This document shows, one piece after another, positions 1 to 6,536 of a DNA stretch of 7,083 nucleotides; the first letter of the stretch is position 1, and every line of letters starts with the position of its first letter. A program made the position numbers and the translations under genes. Below the pieces are notes generated by a model. That model searched no databases and was not told the DNA's origin. It saw only the letters and a program-made list of their open reading frames with translations. The DNA is from JBKQWK01 sp052139595. GTDB lineage: Bacteria > Actinomycetota > Thermoleophilia > UBA2241. The DNA lies in contig JBKQWK010000067.1 of the NCBI GenBank assembly GCA_052139595.1, forward strand, positions 1 through 7,083, written 5' to 3'.

Positions 1-380
1 ACGGCATCCGCTGTCTGCACACATCGTCTGATCAGCTTGAGCTGGCTGAGCAGCGTGGCGTGAAGACGTTTTGGGCCGAACCGGCGAAACGTACGCCGGT
101 CGAAGAGCTGGTGCAACACATCGAGCCTGGCGAAGACGTGTATGTGACGTTCGATATCGACGTCCTCGACCCAAGTATTGCCCCCGGTACCGGCACGCCA
201 GAGCCGGGCGGTTTTACGTACTACGAGGCCAAAGCGATTCTGCGTGCCGTTGCTCAGCGTGCCCACGTCGTGGGCATGGACCTGGTTGAGGTCGATCCCC
301 TGTTTGACCCGTCGCAAATTACGGCACTGCACGCAGTGCGTCTGATCATCGACTTCGTAGGTGCCGCCTTAGCGAAATAA
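1..380 (+). CDS. Agmatinase/arginase-family ureohydrolase, C-terminal part (5' end outside window)
   Basis: This is the C-terminal ~125 residues of a ureohydrolase; the reading frame is open from base 3 and the start lies upstream of the window. Family members hydrolyse agmatine, arginine or related guanidino compounds to urea plus an amine, using two Mn ions in the cytosol. The stretch FDIDVLDPSIAPGTGTPEPG (bases 150-209) is the classical third family signature; its two Asp (bases 153-155 and 159-161) are metal ligands. A later DLVEVDP block carries the conserved Glu of the active site. The APGTGTPEPGG form is typical of agmatinases rather than true arginases, so agmatinase (putrescine synthesis) is the likeliest activity, but guanidinobutyrase or other members cannot be excluded from this fragment. 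It ends with TAA 41 nt before metG; no terminator is visible, so read-through into metG is possible. Confidence 0.88.
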   Translation, partial: GIRCLHTSSDQLELAEQRGVKTFWAEPAKRTPVEELVQHIEPGEDVYVTFDIDVLDPSIAPGTGTPEPGGFTYYEAKAILRAVAQRAHVVGMDLVEVDPLFDPSQITALHAVRLIIDFVGAALAK

Positions 381-411
381 GGTGACCGTTCGACAAGATA
401 CGGAATCACGC

Positions 412-417
412 GAGAGG
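412..417 (+). promoter_or_regulatory. Ribosome binding site of metG (decides the start)
   Basis: GAGAGG lies 3 nt before the ATG at 421. An alternative in-frame GTG at 382, just after the ureohydrolase stop, has no such sequence and would add 13 residues not found at the N-terminus of MetRS, so 421 is preferred. Confidence 0.5.
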
Positions 418-420
418 TCT

Positions 421-1938
421 ATGCGCTACTACATCACGACGCCGATCTATTACGTTAACGCAGAGCCTCACCTTGGCCACGCGTACACGACCATTGCCGC
501 CGACATTCTCGCGCGGTTTCACCGTCAGAAAGGGGACGAAGTCTTCTTTCTTACCGGCGTCGACGAGCACGGCAACAAGATTGCCCAAGCGGCCGCCGAG
601 CGCGGTCTTACTCCGCGCGAGCACGTTGACGAAGTGGCGCCCAAGTTCAAGGCGCTGGTTGCGCAGGTCAATGCGAGCAACGACTTTTTCATCCGTACTA
701 CCGATCGCGAGCATGAACTCTACGTGCAGCAGTTTGTTGAGAAGCTGCGTGCTGCCGGCGACATCGAGAAACGCACGTACGGTGGACTGTATTGCACGGC
801 CTGTGAAGGCTTCTGGCATGAGCGCGACCTGGTCGACGGCAAGTGTCCTGATCACGGCATTGTGCCTGTCTGGCTCGAAGAAGAGAACTATTTCTTTTTG
901 CTCAGCCGCTACCAGGATCGCTTGCGCGACCACTTTCTTGCTCACCCCGACTGGCTGCAGCCCCGGTCGCGGTACAACGAGGCGCTTTCGTTCATTGAGC
1001 AGGGGCTCGACGACATCTCGATCAGTCGTTCGAGTATCACCTGGGGTGTGCCTGTGCCTTGGGATCCTGAGCAGGTCATCTACGTCTGGGTCGACGCCCT
1101 CATCAACTACCTCTCGGCGCTCACGTATGCACGTCCGGGGGAGGACCTCAGCGAGGACTTCTGGCCGGTGGTTGAGCACGTGCTTGCTAAGGACATCCTC
1201 AAGTTTCATGCCGTGATTTGGCCGGCGCTGCTCATGAGCGCCGGCTACGAGATTCCGGCCGGCGAATTCATTCACGGCTACCTGCTCATGGGTGGCGAGA
1301 AGATGAGCAAGACGCGTGGTAATGTGCTCGATCCGTTTGCGGTCATGGAGAAGTACGGCCTCGACCCGCTGCGCTTCTACCTCTTTCGCGAGGTCACCTT
1401 TGGACAGGACGGGGTTATCAGCCTCGACGGTTTCGAGCAGCGCTACACCAATGAACTTGCCAATGAGCTGGGCAATCTGGTGAGCCGCAGTATCGCCATG
1501 ATTGCCAAGTATCGCGGCGGCAGGGTGCCGGCGGCGAGCGGCGTAGCCGCTCTCGCCGGCGAAGCTGAGATCGCTGTGGCCACCTGGCAAGCGAAACTCG
1601 ATGACAGCGAGATCACGGCCGCGCTGGCAGCGCTCTGGGAGCTGGTGCGACGTCTGAACCGGTTTGTTGAGGAGGAGGCTCCCTGGAGGCTGGCCAAAGA
1701 CGCGAGTCAGACGACACGTCTCGACGATGTGCTCTTCAGTCTCACCGCCGGCCTGCGTCTGGTGGCGCTTTGCCTGCACCCGGTCATGCCGGCGACCTGC
1801 GGCGAAATTCTGCGTCGGCTTGGTCAGGCGCACGGCGACGCCGACCTGCGCCTGGTCAACGCTCGCTGGGAGCTGACGACGGCAACTTCAGTCGAGGTCG
1901 CCGCGCCGCTCTTTCCACGGATTGAGAGCGGAGCATAG
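421..1938 (+). CDS. metG: Methionyl-tRNA synthetase
   Basis: A class I aminoacyl-tRNA synthetase of 505 residues that charges tRNA-Met (initiator and elongator) with methionine using ATP in the cytosol. The N-terminus (MRYYITTPIYYVN) is typical. The HIGH motif reads HLGH at residues 17-20 and the KMSKS motif reads KMSKT at 294-298. Between them the connective domain has one zinc knuckle, C125-x2-C128 and C142-x2-H145, the single-knuckle arrangement of the Thermus/Gram-positive type rather than the two-knuckle E. coli type. The protein ends at LFPRIE, after the helical anticodon-binding domain, so the C-terminal Trbp111-like tRNA-binding domain seen in many Firmicutes and E. coli enzymes is absent; the length fits actinobacterial MetRS. 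It is the first gene of the packed run metG-tatD-rsmA-ispE, with only 7 nt to tatD. No T-box or other leader is evident in the 40-nt gap upstream. Confidence 0.97.
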   Translation: MRYYITTPIYYVNAEPHLGHAYTTIAADILARFHRQKGDEVFFLTGVDEHGNKIAQAAAERGLTPREHVDEVAPKFKALVAQVNASNDFFIRTTDREHELYVQQFVEKLRAAGDIEKRTYGGLYCTACEGFWHERDLVDGKCPDHGIVPVWLEEENYFFLLSRYQDRLRDHFLAHPDWLQPRSRYNEALSFIEQGLDDISISRSSITWGVPVPWDPEQVIYVWVDALINYLSALTYARPGEDLSEDFWPVVEHVLAKDILKFHAVIWPALLMSAGYEIPAGEFIHGYLLMGGEKMSKTRGNVLDPFAVMEKYGLDPLRFYLFREVTFGQDGVISLDGFEQRYTNELANELGNLVSRSIAMIAKYRGGRVPAASGVAALAGEAEIAVATWQAKLDDSEITAALAALWELVRRLNRFVEEEAPWRLAKDASQTTRLDDVLFSLTAGLRLVALCLHPVMPATCGEILRRLGQAHGDADLRLVNARWELTTATSVEVAAPLFPRIESGA

Positions 1939-1945
1939 GTCACTT

Positions 1946-2728
1946 GTGAGTGCGCCGCCCGAGATGATCGACACGCACTGCCATCTCGACCTGCTCAAGG
2001 CGCCGGCGCTGATGCTCGCGGAAGCCCGTGCCGCCGGTCTTGTTGCCGTCGTCACGATTGGCATCGACCTCGCTTCGTCGCGCGCTGCCGTGCGTTTCGC
2101 ACACGAGAACCGCGACGTCTGGGCGACAGTGGCCGTGCACCCGCACGAGGCAGAAAGTCTCGACGAGGCAACCTTGTCTGAGCTGAGCGAGCTGGCTGCT
2201 GACGCTCGTGTTGTCGCTGTCGGCGAGTGCGGACTCGACTTCTACCGCGATCTGTCACCGCGCGACGCGCAGCGTCGCGCCTTCGTTGCTCAGATGGAAC
2301 TTGCTCGGCGTGTTCACTTGCCGCTGGTCGTGCACATTCGTGAGGCTGGTGACGAGGCGCTTGATCTGCTCGCCGGGCATGCGGATGGTCTTACGGTGAT
2401 CTTGCACTGCTTTGCTCTTGTTGACCGGATTGATGACGTCATCGAACGTGGCTACTACGCGTCGTTTGCTGGCAACCTGACATACGAGAATGCCGTCGAC
2501 TTGCGTGCCGCTGCGCAGCGTTTGCCGGCGGAGCGGCTGCTGGTCGAGACCGATGCGCCCTTCCTGACGCCGGTTCCCTACCGCGGCGAGAGCAATCACC
2601 CGGCGCTTGTTGGGCATACCGCGCATGTCCTCGCCGAGGTCCGTGGCTGGACATTTGCGCAGACTGCGGCCGTGACGACGGCCAACGCGCGGCGCGCGTT
2701 CGGCCTCGCCAGTGGCGAGGCCGCATGA
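1946..2728 (+). CDS. tatD: TatD-family metal-dependent deoxyribonuclease
   Basis: A 260-residue amidohydrolase-fold (TIM barrel) protein; characterised TatD proteins are Mg-dependent 3'-5' DNA exonucleases linked to DNA repair. Visible metal ligands are H11 and H13 (IDTHCHLD), E94 (VGECGLDFY), H130 (VVHIREA), H154 (LHCF) and D203 (ETDAPFLTP); the pattern is complete. The family usually has HCFSG after the fourth site; here it is HCFALVD. The start is uncertain: GTG 1946 has AGGT at 1937-1940 at good spacing and lies 7 nt after the metG stop, whereas ATG 1964 would give the standard MIDTHCHLD N-terminus but has no ribosome binding site. A TTG at 1922 would overlap metG and is less likely. The 3' end overlaps rsmA in ATGA. 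In many relatives a resuscitation-promoting factor gene (rpfB) follows tatD; here there is no room for one. Confidence 0.94.
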   Translation: MSAPPEMIDTHCHLDLLKAPALMLAEARAAGLVAVVTIGIDLASSRAAVRFAHENRDVWATVAVHPHEAESLDEATLSELSELAADARVVAVGECGLDFYRDLSPRDAQRRAFVAQMELARRVHLPLVVHIREAGDEALDLLAGHADGLTVILHCFALVDRIDDVIERGYYASFAGNLTYENAVDLRAAAQRLPAERLLVETDAPFLTPVPYRGESNHPALVGHTAHVLAEVRGWTFAQTAAVTTANARRAFGLASGEAA

Positions 2729-3582
2729 GCGCGCCGCGTCTGCGACCGACCGCGCTGCGGCGGTTTGGGCAAAATCACCTTGTCGACAAGAACACGCTGG
2801 CGGCGATCGTGCGCGTGGCTGGCGTGCAGGCCGATGACGTTGTGCTCGAGGTTGGTGCGGCCACCGGAGTCTTGACCGAGCAGCTCCTGATTCACGCTGC
2901 CAGCGTTCACATGTTCGAAATTGATCGTCGTTTTGCGCCCAGCCTCGAACGGCTGGCTGTGAGTCATCCCAATCTACAGTTGCATTGGGGTGATGCCGTG
3001 CGTGCTGATCTGGCGTCGCTCGATCCCTCACCGACAGCCCTGGTTGCCAATCTTGCCTATAACATCGCCATACCGCTCATCATGACATCGCTGGTCACGC
3101 TGCCGAGCCTGCAACGCTGGGCGGTGATGGTGCAGAGAGAACTCGGCGAGCGTCTGTTCGCCGTGCCGTCGACGAAAGCGTACTCAGCGGTCTCGGTGCT
3201 GGTGCAGCTCGCCTGCGTGCGCGAGGCCGTACGTCCCGTTGCGCGCACTGTCTTTTCGCCGCAACCCAATGTCGACTCGCAGTTCGTCGTTTTTACGCGC
3301 CGGCGGGCAGACGGCATCGCCCCGGCGCCGGGGCATACGACGGCACCGGGACTCACGGTCACCGAGCTGATGCGACTCGATCGTCTTGTGCGCTTCGCCT
3401 TCGGGCAGCGCCGCAAAATGCTCGTCAACTCCCTGACTGGGGCTGCCTATGGCGGCCGTGCGCTAACGCGGGACGACGTGCAAGATGCGTTGCGAGCCCT
3501 CGGTCTGTCGCTGCGGGTACGCCCGGAAGAGCTGGCGCCAGATGTCTTCGTTACTCTGGCGCGGGAACTGCAGTGGCTGTGA
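2725..3582 (+). CDS. rsmA: 16S rRNA (adenine1518-N6/adenine1519-N6)-dimethyltransferase
   Basis: RsmA (KsgA) uses SAM to dimethylate two adjacent adenines in the 3' terminal hairpin (helix 45) of 16S rRNA during late 30S assembly; its loss gives kasugamycin resistance. The 285-residue length is normal. Order of elements: FGQNHLVD (14-21), SAM motif I EVGAATGVLT (42-51), FEID (64-67) with acidic E65 that should hold the SAM ribose, GDA (89-91), the catalytic loop NLAYN (109-113), MVQRELGERL (135-144), TKAYSAVSVLVQ (150-161), PQPNVDS (179-185) and the C-terminal RFAFGQRRKMLVNSL (223-237). Two core motifs depart from the usual forms: motif I normally reads GPGxG and here GAATG, and NLPY reads NLAY. 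All other hallmarks are intact and the frame is clean, so I take it as functional. A linker of Pro/Gly/Ala (about 197-211) precedes the C-terminal domain. ATGA overlap with tatD indicates coupled translation. Confidence 0.94.
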   Translation: MSAPRLRPTALRRFGQNHLVDKNTLAAIVRVAGVQADDVVLEVGAATGVLTEQLLIHAASVHMFEIDRRFAPSLERLAVSHPNLQLHWGDAVRADLASLDPSPTALVANLAYNIAIPLIMTSLVTLPSLQRWAVMVQRELGERLFAVPSTKAYSAVSVLVQLACVREAVRPVARTVFSPQPNVDSQFVVFTRRRADGIAPAPGHTTAPGLTVTELMRLDRLVRFAFGQRRKMLVNSLTGAAYGGRALTRDDVQDALRALGLSLRVRPEELAPDVFVTLARELQWL

Positions 3583-4817
3583 GCCGCAACCGGAACGACG
3601 CCGGCGCTGAGGGGGAAGCCTCCGATCTGCGTCGCGATCTGGCGGTCGACAATCGCGACGCAGAGTTTACGCCTGCCAGCGACGACCGTTCGGTTAGCGG
3701 TGGGACTACGTCTGAACTGCCTGAGGTCGTCGAGGTTGCTGCGCCGGCCAAGGTCAACCTTGCTCTGCTTGTCGGACCCCTTCGCGCCGACGGGTATCAC
3801 GAGATCTTTTCGCTCATGTTGCCGGTCACTCTGGCCGACCTCGTTACCGTGCGTCTCACGCCAGGTTACGCGCTGTCTGTGAATTGCGCTGTCTGCCCGG
3901 GTGAGGGCAATCTGGCTGCCAGAGCGGTACACGAACTCGAGAAGCGACTTGAACGATCGCTCGAGCTGGCCGTCACGATCACTAAACGCATCCCCTCAGC
4001 GGCGGGGCTCGGTGGCGGCAGCTCTGACGCTGCCGCTACTATCATCGCCGTCGAGCGTCTCCTTGGCCTGGAGTTGCCGACTAAAGTGAAATACGAGGTT
4101 GCCTCGGCTGTGGGCGCCGATGTGCCTTTCTTTTTCTGGCCGGGGGCGCAGATCGCCATGGGGCGCGGCAATGTGCTGCGTGCCGCTCCCTTGCCGCAGC
4201 CATTGCACCTGGTCATTGCCGTGCCCGATGTGCAGCTGCCGACAGCGCAGGTGTATCGCTGGCACGACGAACTTGCTCCGTCGACGCTGGCGGAGTTCGC
4301 ACCGCGCACGGCGCGACTGGTGAGTGCCGTCGATGCACTTGCCGAGCCGGCCGGCGTGGCCGGCCTGATCGAGAACGATCTCGAAGCGCCGGTGAAGGCA
4401 CGGCACGTCGAGGTTGTGACGCTGTTGCAGCGTCTCGATGAGCTGGGAGCCTTGGCCGCGGGTATGAGCGGCAGTGGGTCGGCGGTGTTTGGTCTGTTTG
4501 CCGATGACGCCGCCGCCGCCGCGGCGCGTAACCGTTTGGCCTCAGGTCCGCTTCCGGCGCGCGTTTTTTACGTGACCGACGTGCAGGTGCCGCCACGGCC
4601 GGTGCCTTCGCAGCGATCCCAGGCGCGCGCCGCAGCCGAGGCAGCAAAAGCGGAGCGCGCCGGGCGCAAGCCCCGGGATGGCGAGAGGTCGCACGGCGTC
4701 GGGCAGCCAGGCGCCGGCAAGACGTCTGATCGGCGCGGGTCGACGAAGCCGCCTGCGGCTGCGCCGCCGCGGCCAAAACGCAGTGGTCGCCGGCGGCCAC
4801 CGAAAGGTGCCGCATGA
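3573..4817 (+). CDS. ispE: 4-diphosphocytidyl-2-C-methyl-D-erythritol kinase with long N- and C-terminal extensions
   Basis: IspE phosphorylates CDP-methylerythritol at the 2-position with ATP, the fourth step of the MEP (non-mevalonate) pathway to IPP and DMAPP. The GHMP-kinase core covers about residues 51-336: APAKVN (57-62) with catalytic K60, RADGYHEIFSLM (71-82), the Gly-rich ATP loop PSAAGLGGGSSDAA (141-154), GADVPFF (181-187) with catalytic D183, and SGSGSAVFGLF (299-309). At 414 residues it is about 100 longer than usual. Residues 1-50 are hydrophilic, rich in Asp, Arg, Glu and Ser; residues 337-414 are Pro/Ala/Gly with about 20 Arg or Lys and few acidic residues, likely disordered. 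No ATG, GTG or TTG lies in frame close to the core, so the N-extension is probably translated. GTG 3573 is chosen because GGGA at 3563-3566 precedes it; GTG 3579, which overlaps the rsmA stop as GTGA, is almost as likely and shortens the protein by two residues. Confidence 0.93.
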   Translation: MAVSRNRNDAGAEGEASDLRRDLAVDNRDAEFTPASDDRSVSGGTTSELPEVVEVAAPAKVNLALLVGPLRADGYHEIFSLMLPVTLADLVTVRLTPGYALSVNCAVCPGEGNLAARAVHELEKRLERSLELAVTITKRIPSAAGLGGGSSDAAATIIAVERLLGLELPTKVKYEVASAVGADVPFFFWPGAQIAMGRGNVLRAAPLPQPLHLVIAVPDVQLPTAQVYRWHDELAPSTLAEFAPRTARLVSAVDALAEPAGVAGLIENDLEAPVKARHVEVVTLLQRLDELGALAAGMSGSGSAVFGLFADDAAAAAARNRLASGPLPARVFYVTDVQVPPRPVPSQRSQARAAAEAAKAERAGRKPRDGERSHGVGQPGAGKTSDRRGSTKPPAAAPPRPKRSGRRRPPKGAA

Positions 4818-4853
4818 ACACCGCCGCTATTGCGTAAGTGCAGTCGCTGGCGA

Positions 4854-4862
4854 TGATACAAT
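4854..4862 (+). promoter_or_regulatory. Extended -10 promoter for tRNA-Gln
   Basis: TGATACAAT is an extended -10 (TGn followed by TACAAT, five of six matches to TATAAT). A start about 7 nt downstream would place the transcript beginning near 4869, about 8 nt before the mature tRNA. No good -35 is seen at 16-18 nt: TTGCGT at 4830-4835 is 21 nt away. Extended -10 promoters can work with a weak -35. Confidence 0.5.
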
Positions 4863-4876
4863 CACACGTCGGTCAC

Positions 4877-4951
4877 TGGGGCGTAGCCAAGTGGTAAGGC
4901 ACCGGGTTTTGGTCCCGGCATCCGGAGGTTCGAATCCTCCCGCCCCAGCCA
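4877..4951 (+). tRNA. tRNA-Gln, anticodon UUG, CCA encoded
   Basis: A complete cloverleaf folds by eye. The acceptor stem pairs TGGGGCG (4877-4883) with CGCCCCA (4941-4947), followed by discriminator G4948 and encoded CCA (4949-4951). The D stem is GCC/GGC (4886-4888 with 4898-4900). The anticodon stem CCGGG/CCCGG (4902-4906 with 4914-4918) encloses a 7-nt loop with anticodon TTG at 4909-4911, reading CAA (and CAG by wobble), hence Gln. The T stem GGAGG/CCTCC (4924-4928 with 4936-4940) carries loop TTCGAAT. All stems are perfectly paired and there is no intron. It lies 59 nt after ispE and 63 nt before glmU; a Gln tRNA immediately before glmU is usual in Actinomycetota. No factor-independent terminator is visible after it, so the transcript may run into glmU. 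Confidence 0.97.
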
Positions 4952-4961
4952 GCTTTGGTGT

Positions 4962-4992
4962 TTGTAAACTCCCTCCGAGGCTAGGGTATGAT
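4962..4992 (+). promoter_or_regulatory. Likely sigma-70-type promoter of glmU
   Basis: A -10 TATGAT (4987-4992, five of six matches) is preceded by TTGTAA (4962-4967, four of six matches to TTGACA) at 19 nt, slightly longer than the ideal spacing. A start near 4999 would leave a leader of only about 16 nt before the glmU ATG. The -10 sits inside a short inverted repeat (4980-5003). Confidence 0.45.
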
Positions 4993-5003
4993 TCGTGCCT
5001 AGC
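4980..5003. repeat. 6-bp inverted repeat bracketing the glmU -10
   Basis: GCTAGG (4980-4985) and CCTAGC (4998-5003) are exact reverse complements separated by 12 nt. The -10 hexamer of glmU lies between the arms and the predicted transcription start falls at the right arm. This geometry suits an operator, but a 6-bp repeat can arise by chance. Confidence 0.3.
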
Positions 5004-5010
5004 AAGGTGA
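5004..5010 (+). promoter_or_regulatory. Ribosome binding site of glmU
   Basis: AAGGTGA lies 4 nt before the ATG at 5015 and supports that start, although the first ~14 residues (MTTRLSAGTGDQRS) precede the family's usual beginning. Confidence 0.55.
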
Positions 5011-5014
5011 TGCC

Positions 5015-6502
5015 ATGACGACACGTCTATCTGCTGGCACCGGCGATCAGCGGTCACTGGCCGTCGTGATTCTTGCCGCCGGTCTCGGCACACGCATGAA
5101 ATCCGAGCTGCCAAAAGTACTGCACCACATCTGTGGCCGCCCGCTGCTCAGCTACGTTCTTGACGCTGCTCATGGCGTGGTGCCGGAGCGCGTCGTAGCC
5201 GTTCTCGGCCCCGGCCAGGATGACGTAGCCGAACTCCTCACGGAGGGATGTGAGCGCGCTATCCAGGCGGAACGGCGCGGTTCGGGTGACGCCTTGCGCG
5301 CCGGCATGGAGCTACTCGCCGACTTCGACGGCGACATCATGGTGCTCGTCGGCGATGCGCCGCTCGTGGATGCAGCCTTTCTCCAGGAACTTTTCGCGGC
5401 TCATCGCCGGGCTCAGGCGACGGCCACGGTGGCGACGGCGATTCTCGGTGATCCGTCGCACTACGGACGCATCGTGCGCTCGGCGCAGGGCGACGTCGAG
5501 CGTATTGTCGAAGCTCGCGATGCCGCGGTCGACCAACTTTCGATTCACGAAGTCAACGCCGGCTTTTACGTTTTCACTGCCACGGCGCTGCGGACCGTGC
5601 TGCCTCAGCTGCAGCCGGTGAATGCCCAGGGCGAACTGTACCTGACCGACGCTGTCCATCTTCTGCTTGCCGCTGGAGCGGTGGTCGCAACTCATGCTGT
5701 CACCGACAGTGAAGTCATGCTGGCCGTCAACACGCGCGTCGACCTGGCGGCGGTGACGGCTGTCATGCGTCGCCGCCTGCTCGAGAGCCTGATGCTGGCA
5801 GGCGTCACGATCGAGGATCCCGCCAGCACGTATGTCGACTTTGGCGTCGAGGTTGGCGGCGACAGCGTGATCCGCGCCAATACGCACCTGCTCGGGCGCA
5901 CCAGTGTCGGTGTGGCCAGCGAAATCGGTCCGGACAGTTTTCTGCAAAACGTCACCGTCGGCGATCGTGCCCGCGTCGTCCGCTCTCACTGTTACGATTG
6001 CGTCATTGCTACCCGCTGTACCGTTGGCCCCTTCGCGCATATTCGTCCCAGCACAGTGCTTGCTGAGGGCGCCAAGGCCGGTTCGTTTGTCGAGATCAAA
6101 AACAGTCGCATTGGCGAGGGCAGCAAGGTACCGCACCTCAGCTATGTAGGTGATGCTATCGTCGGGCGGGCCACGAACATCGGCTGTGGCAACATCACCG
6201 CCAACTACGATGGTTTCGACAAGCACGCGACGACGATCGGCGATCGCGTGCACACCGGCAGCGACACCATATTTGTGGCGCCGGTCAGCGTTGGCGACGA
6301 CGCCTACACGGCCGCCGGCTCGGTCGTCACCCAGAACGTGCCGGCGGGTGCCTTGGCGTTTGGTCGTGCCCGGCAAGAGAACATGTCTGGTTACGCCGAG
6401 CGCTTCAGGCTGCGTAAGGAGCATGAAGCTGCACTGCGCCAAGCCTCGGCCGGCAGACGTGATGGTGAAGATGCTGAACACGGCGCCGACAGCGACGGGT
6501 GA
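5015..6502 (+). CDS. glmU: Bifunctional GlcNAc-1-phosphate uridyltransferase / glucosamine-1-phosphate acetyltransferase
   Basis: GlmU makes UDP-GlcNAc, the precursor of peptidoglycan: the C-terminal domain acetylates glucosamine-1-phosphate with acetyl-CoA and the N-terminal domain then adds UMP from UTP. The 495 residues contain a nucleotidyltransferase domain (about 15-250) with LAAGLGTRMKSELPKVL (20-36), Q84, VGDAPLVD (112-119) and NAGFYVF (181-187), then a left-handed beta-helix (about 268-460) with repeated hexapeptide turns. Acetyltransferase residues are present by alignment with E. coli: R344 (HIRPST), K362 (EIKNS), catalytic H374 and Y377 (VPHLSYVGDA) and NYDG (397-400). The UTP/sugar loop usually written LGTGHA reads RGSGDA (88-93), an unusual but conservative-looking form. 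VHTGSDTIFVAPV resembles mycobacterial GlmU. The last ~20 residues are acidic and probably disordered. It has its own promoter; prs follows after 87 nt. Confidence 0.97.
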   Translation: MTTRLSAGTGDQRSLAVVILAAGLGTRMKSELPKVLHHICGRPLLSYVLDAAHGVVPERVVAVLGPGQDDVAELLTEGCERAIQAERRGSGDALRAGMELLADFDGDIMVLVGDAPLVDAAFLQELFAAHRRAQATATVATAILGDPSHYGRIVRSAQGDVERIVEARDAAVDQLSIHEVNAGFYVFTATALRTVLPQLQPVNAQGELYLTDAVHLLLAAGAVVATHAVTDSEVMLAVNTRVDLAAVTAVMRRRLLESLMLAGVTIEDPASTYVDFGVEVGGDSVIRANTHLLGRTSVGVASEIGPDSFLQNVTVGDRARVVRSHCYDCVIATRCTVGPFAHIRPSTVLAEGAKAGSFVEIKNSRIGEGSKVPHLSYVGDAIVGRATNIGCGNITANYDGFDKHATTIGDRVHTGSDTIFVAPVSVGDDAYTAAGSVVTQNVPAGALAFGRARQENMSGYAERFRLRKEHEAALRQASAGRRDGEDAEHGADSDG

Positions 6503-6536
6503 GGGCGCCGTTAATGGTTCGCCAACCAGACCCTCA
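6500..6536 (+). terminator. Possible imperfect hairpin after glmU (no U tract)
   Basis: TGAGGG (6500-6505, including the glmU stop codon) pairs with CCCTCA (6531-6536), and inside it TGGTT (6515-6519) pairs with AACCA (6524-6528) around a CGCC tetraloop. A 9-nt versus 2-nt internal loop separates the stems. No T run follows, so this is at best a non-canonical terminator or an mRNA 3' stabiliser. Confidence 0.25.

Noticed and set aside
382..420. Upstream GTG as the metG start
   Set aside because: No ribosome binding site and 13 extra residues with no counterpart in MetRS; ATG 421 begins at the conserved RYYITTPIYYVN.
406..1833. 475-codon open frame on the - strand opposite metG
   Set aside because: It lies exactly antisense to a well-supported gene, its translation has no recognisable motif, and its openness follows from the near absence of TTA, CTA and TCA codons in metG.
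1922..1945. TTG 1922 as the tatD start
   Set aside because: It would overlap the end of metG and add residues before the conserved IDTHCHLD; GTG 1946 has a spaced AGGT.
4678..5010. 110-codon + strand frame overlapping the ispE tail and running through the tRNA
   Set aside because: It crosses a perfect tRNA gene and its composition is that of a frame-shifted ispE tail.
4952..5014. Riboswitch or glmS-type ribozyme before glmU
   Set aside because: The 63-nt gap is too short once promoter and ribosome binding site are placed, and no conserved core of a known class is visible.
4870..5060. 10-bp direct repeat CGGTCACTGG at 4870-4879 and 5051-5060
   Set aside because: The first copy overlaps the tRNA 5' end and the second lies in glmU coding sequence; ten-base matches are expected by chance in a window of this size.
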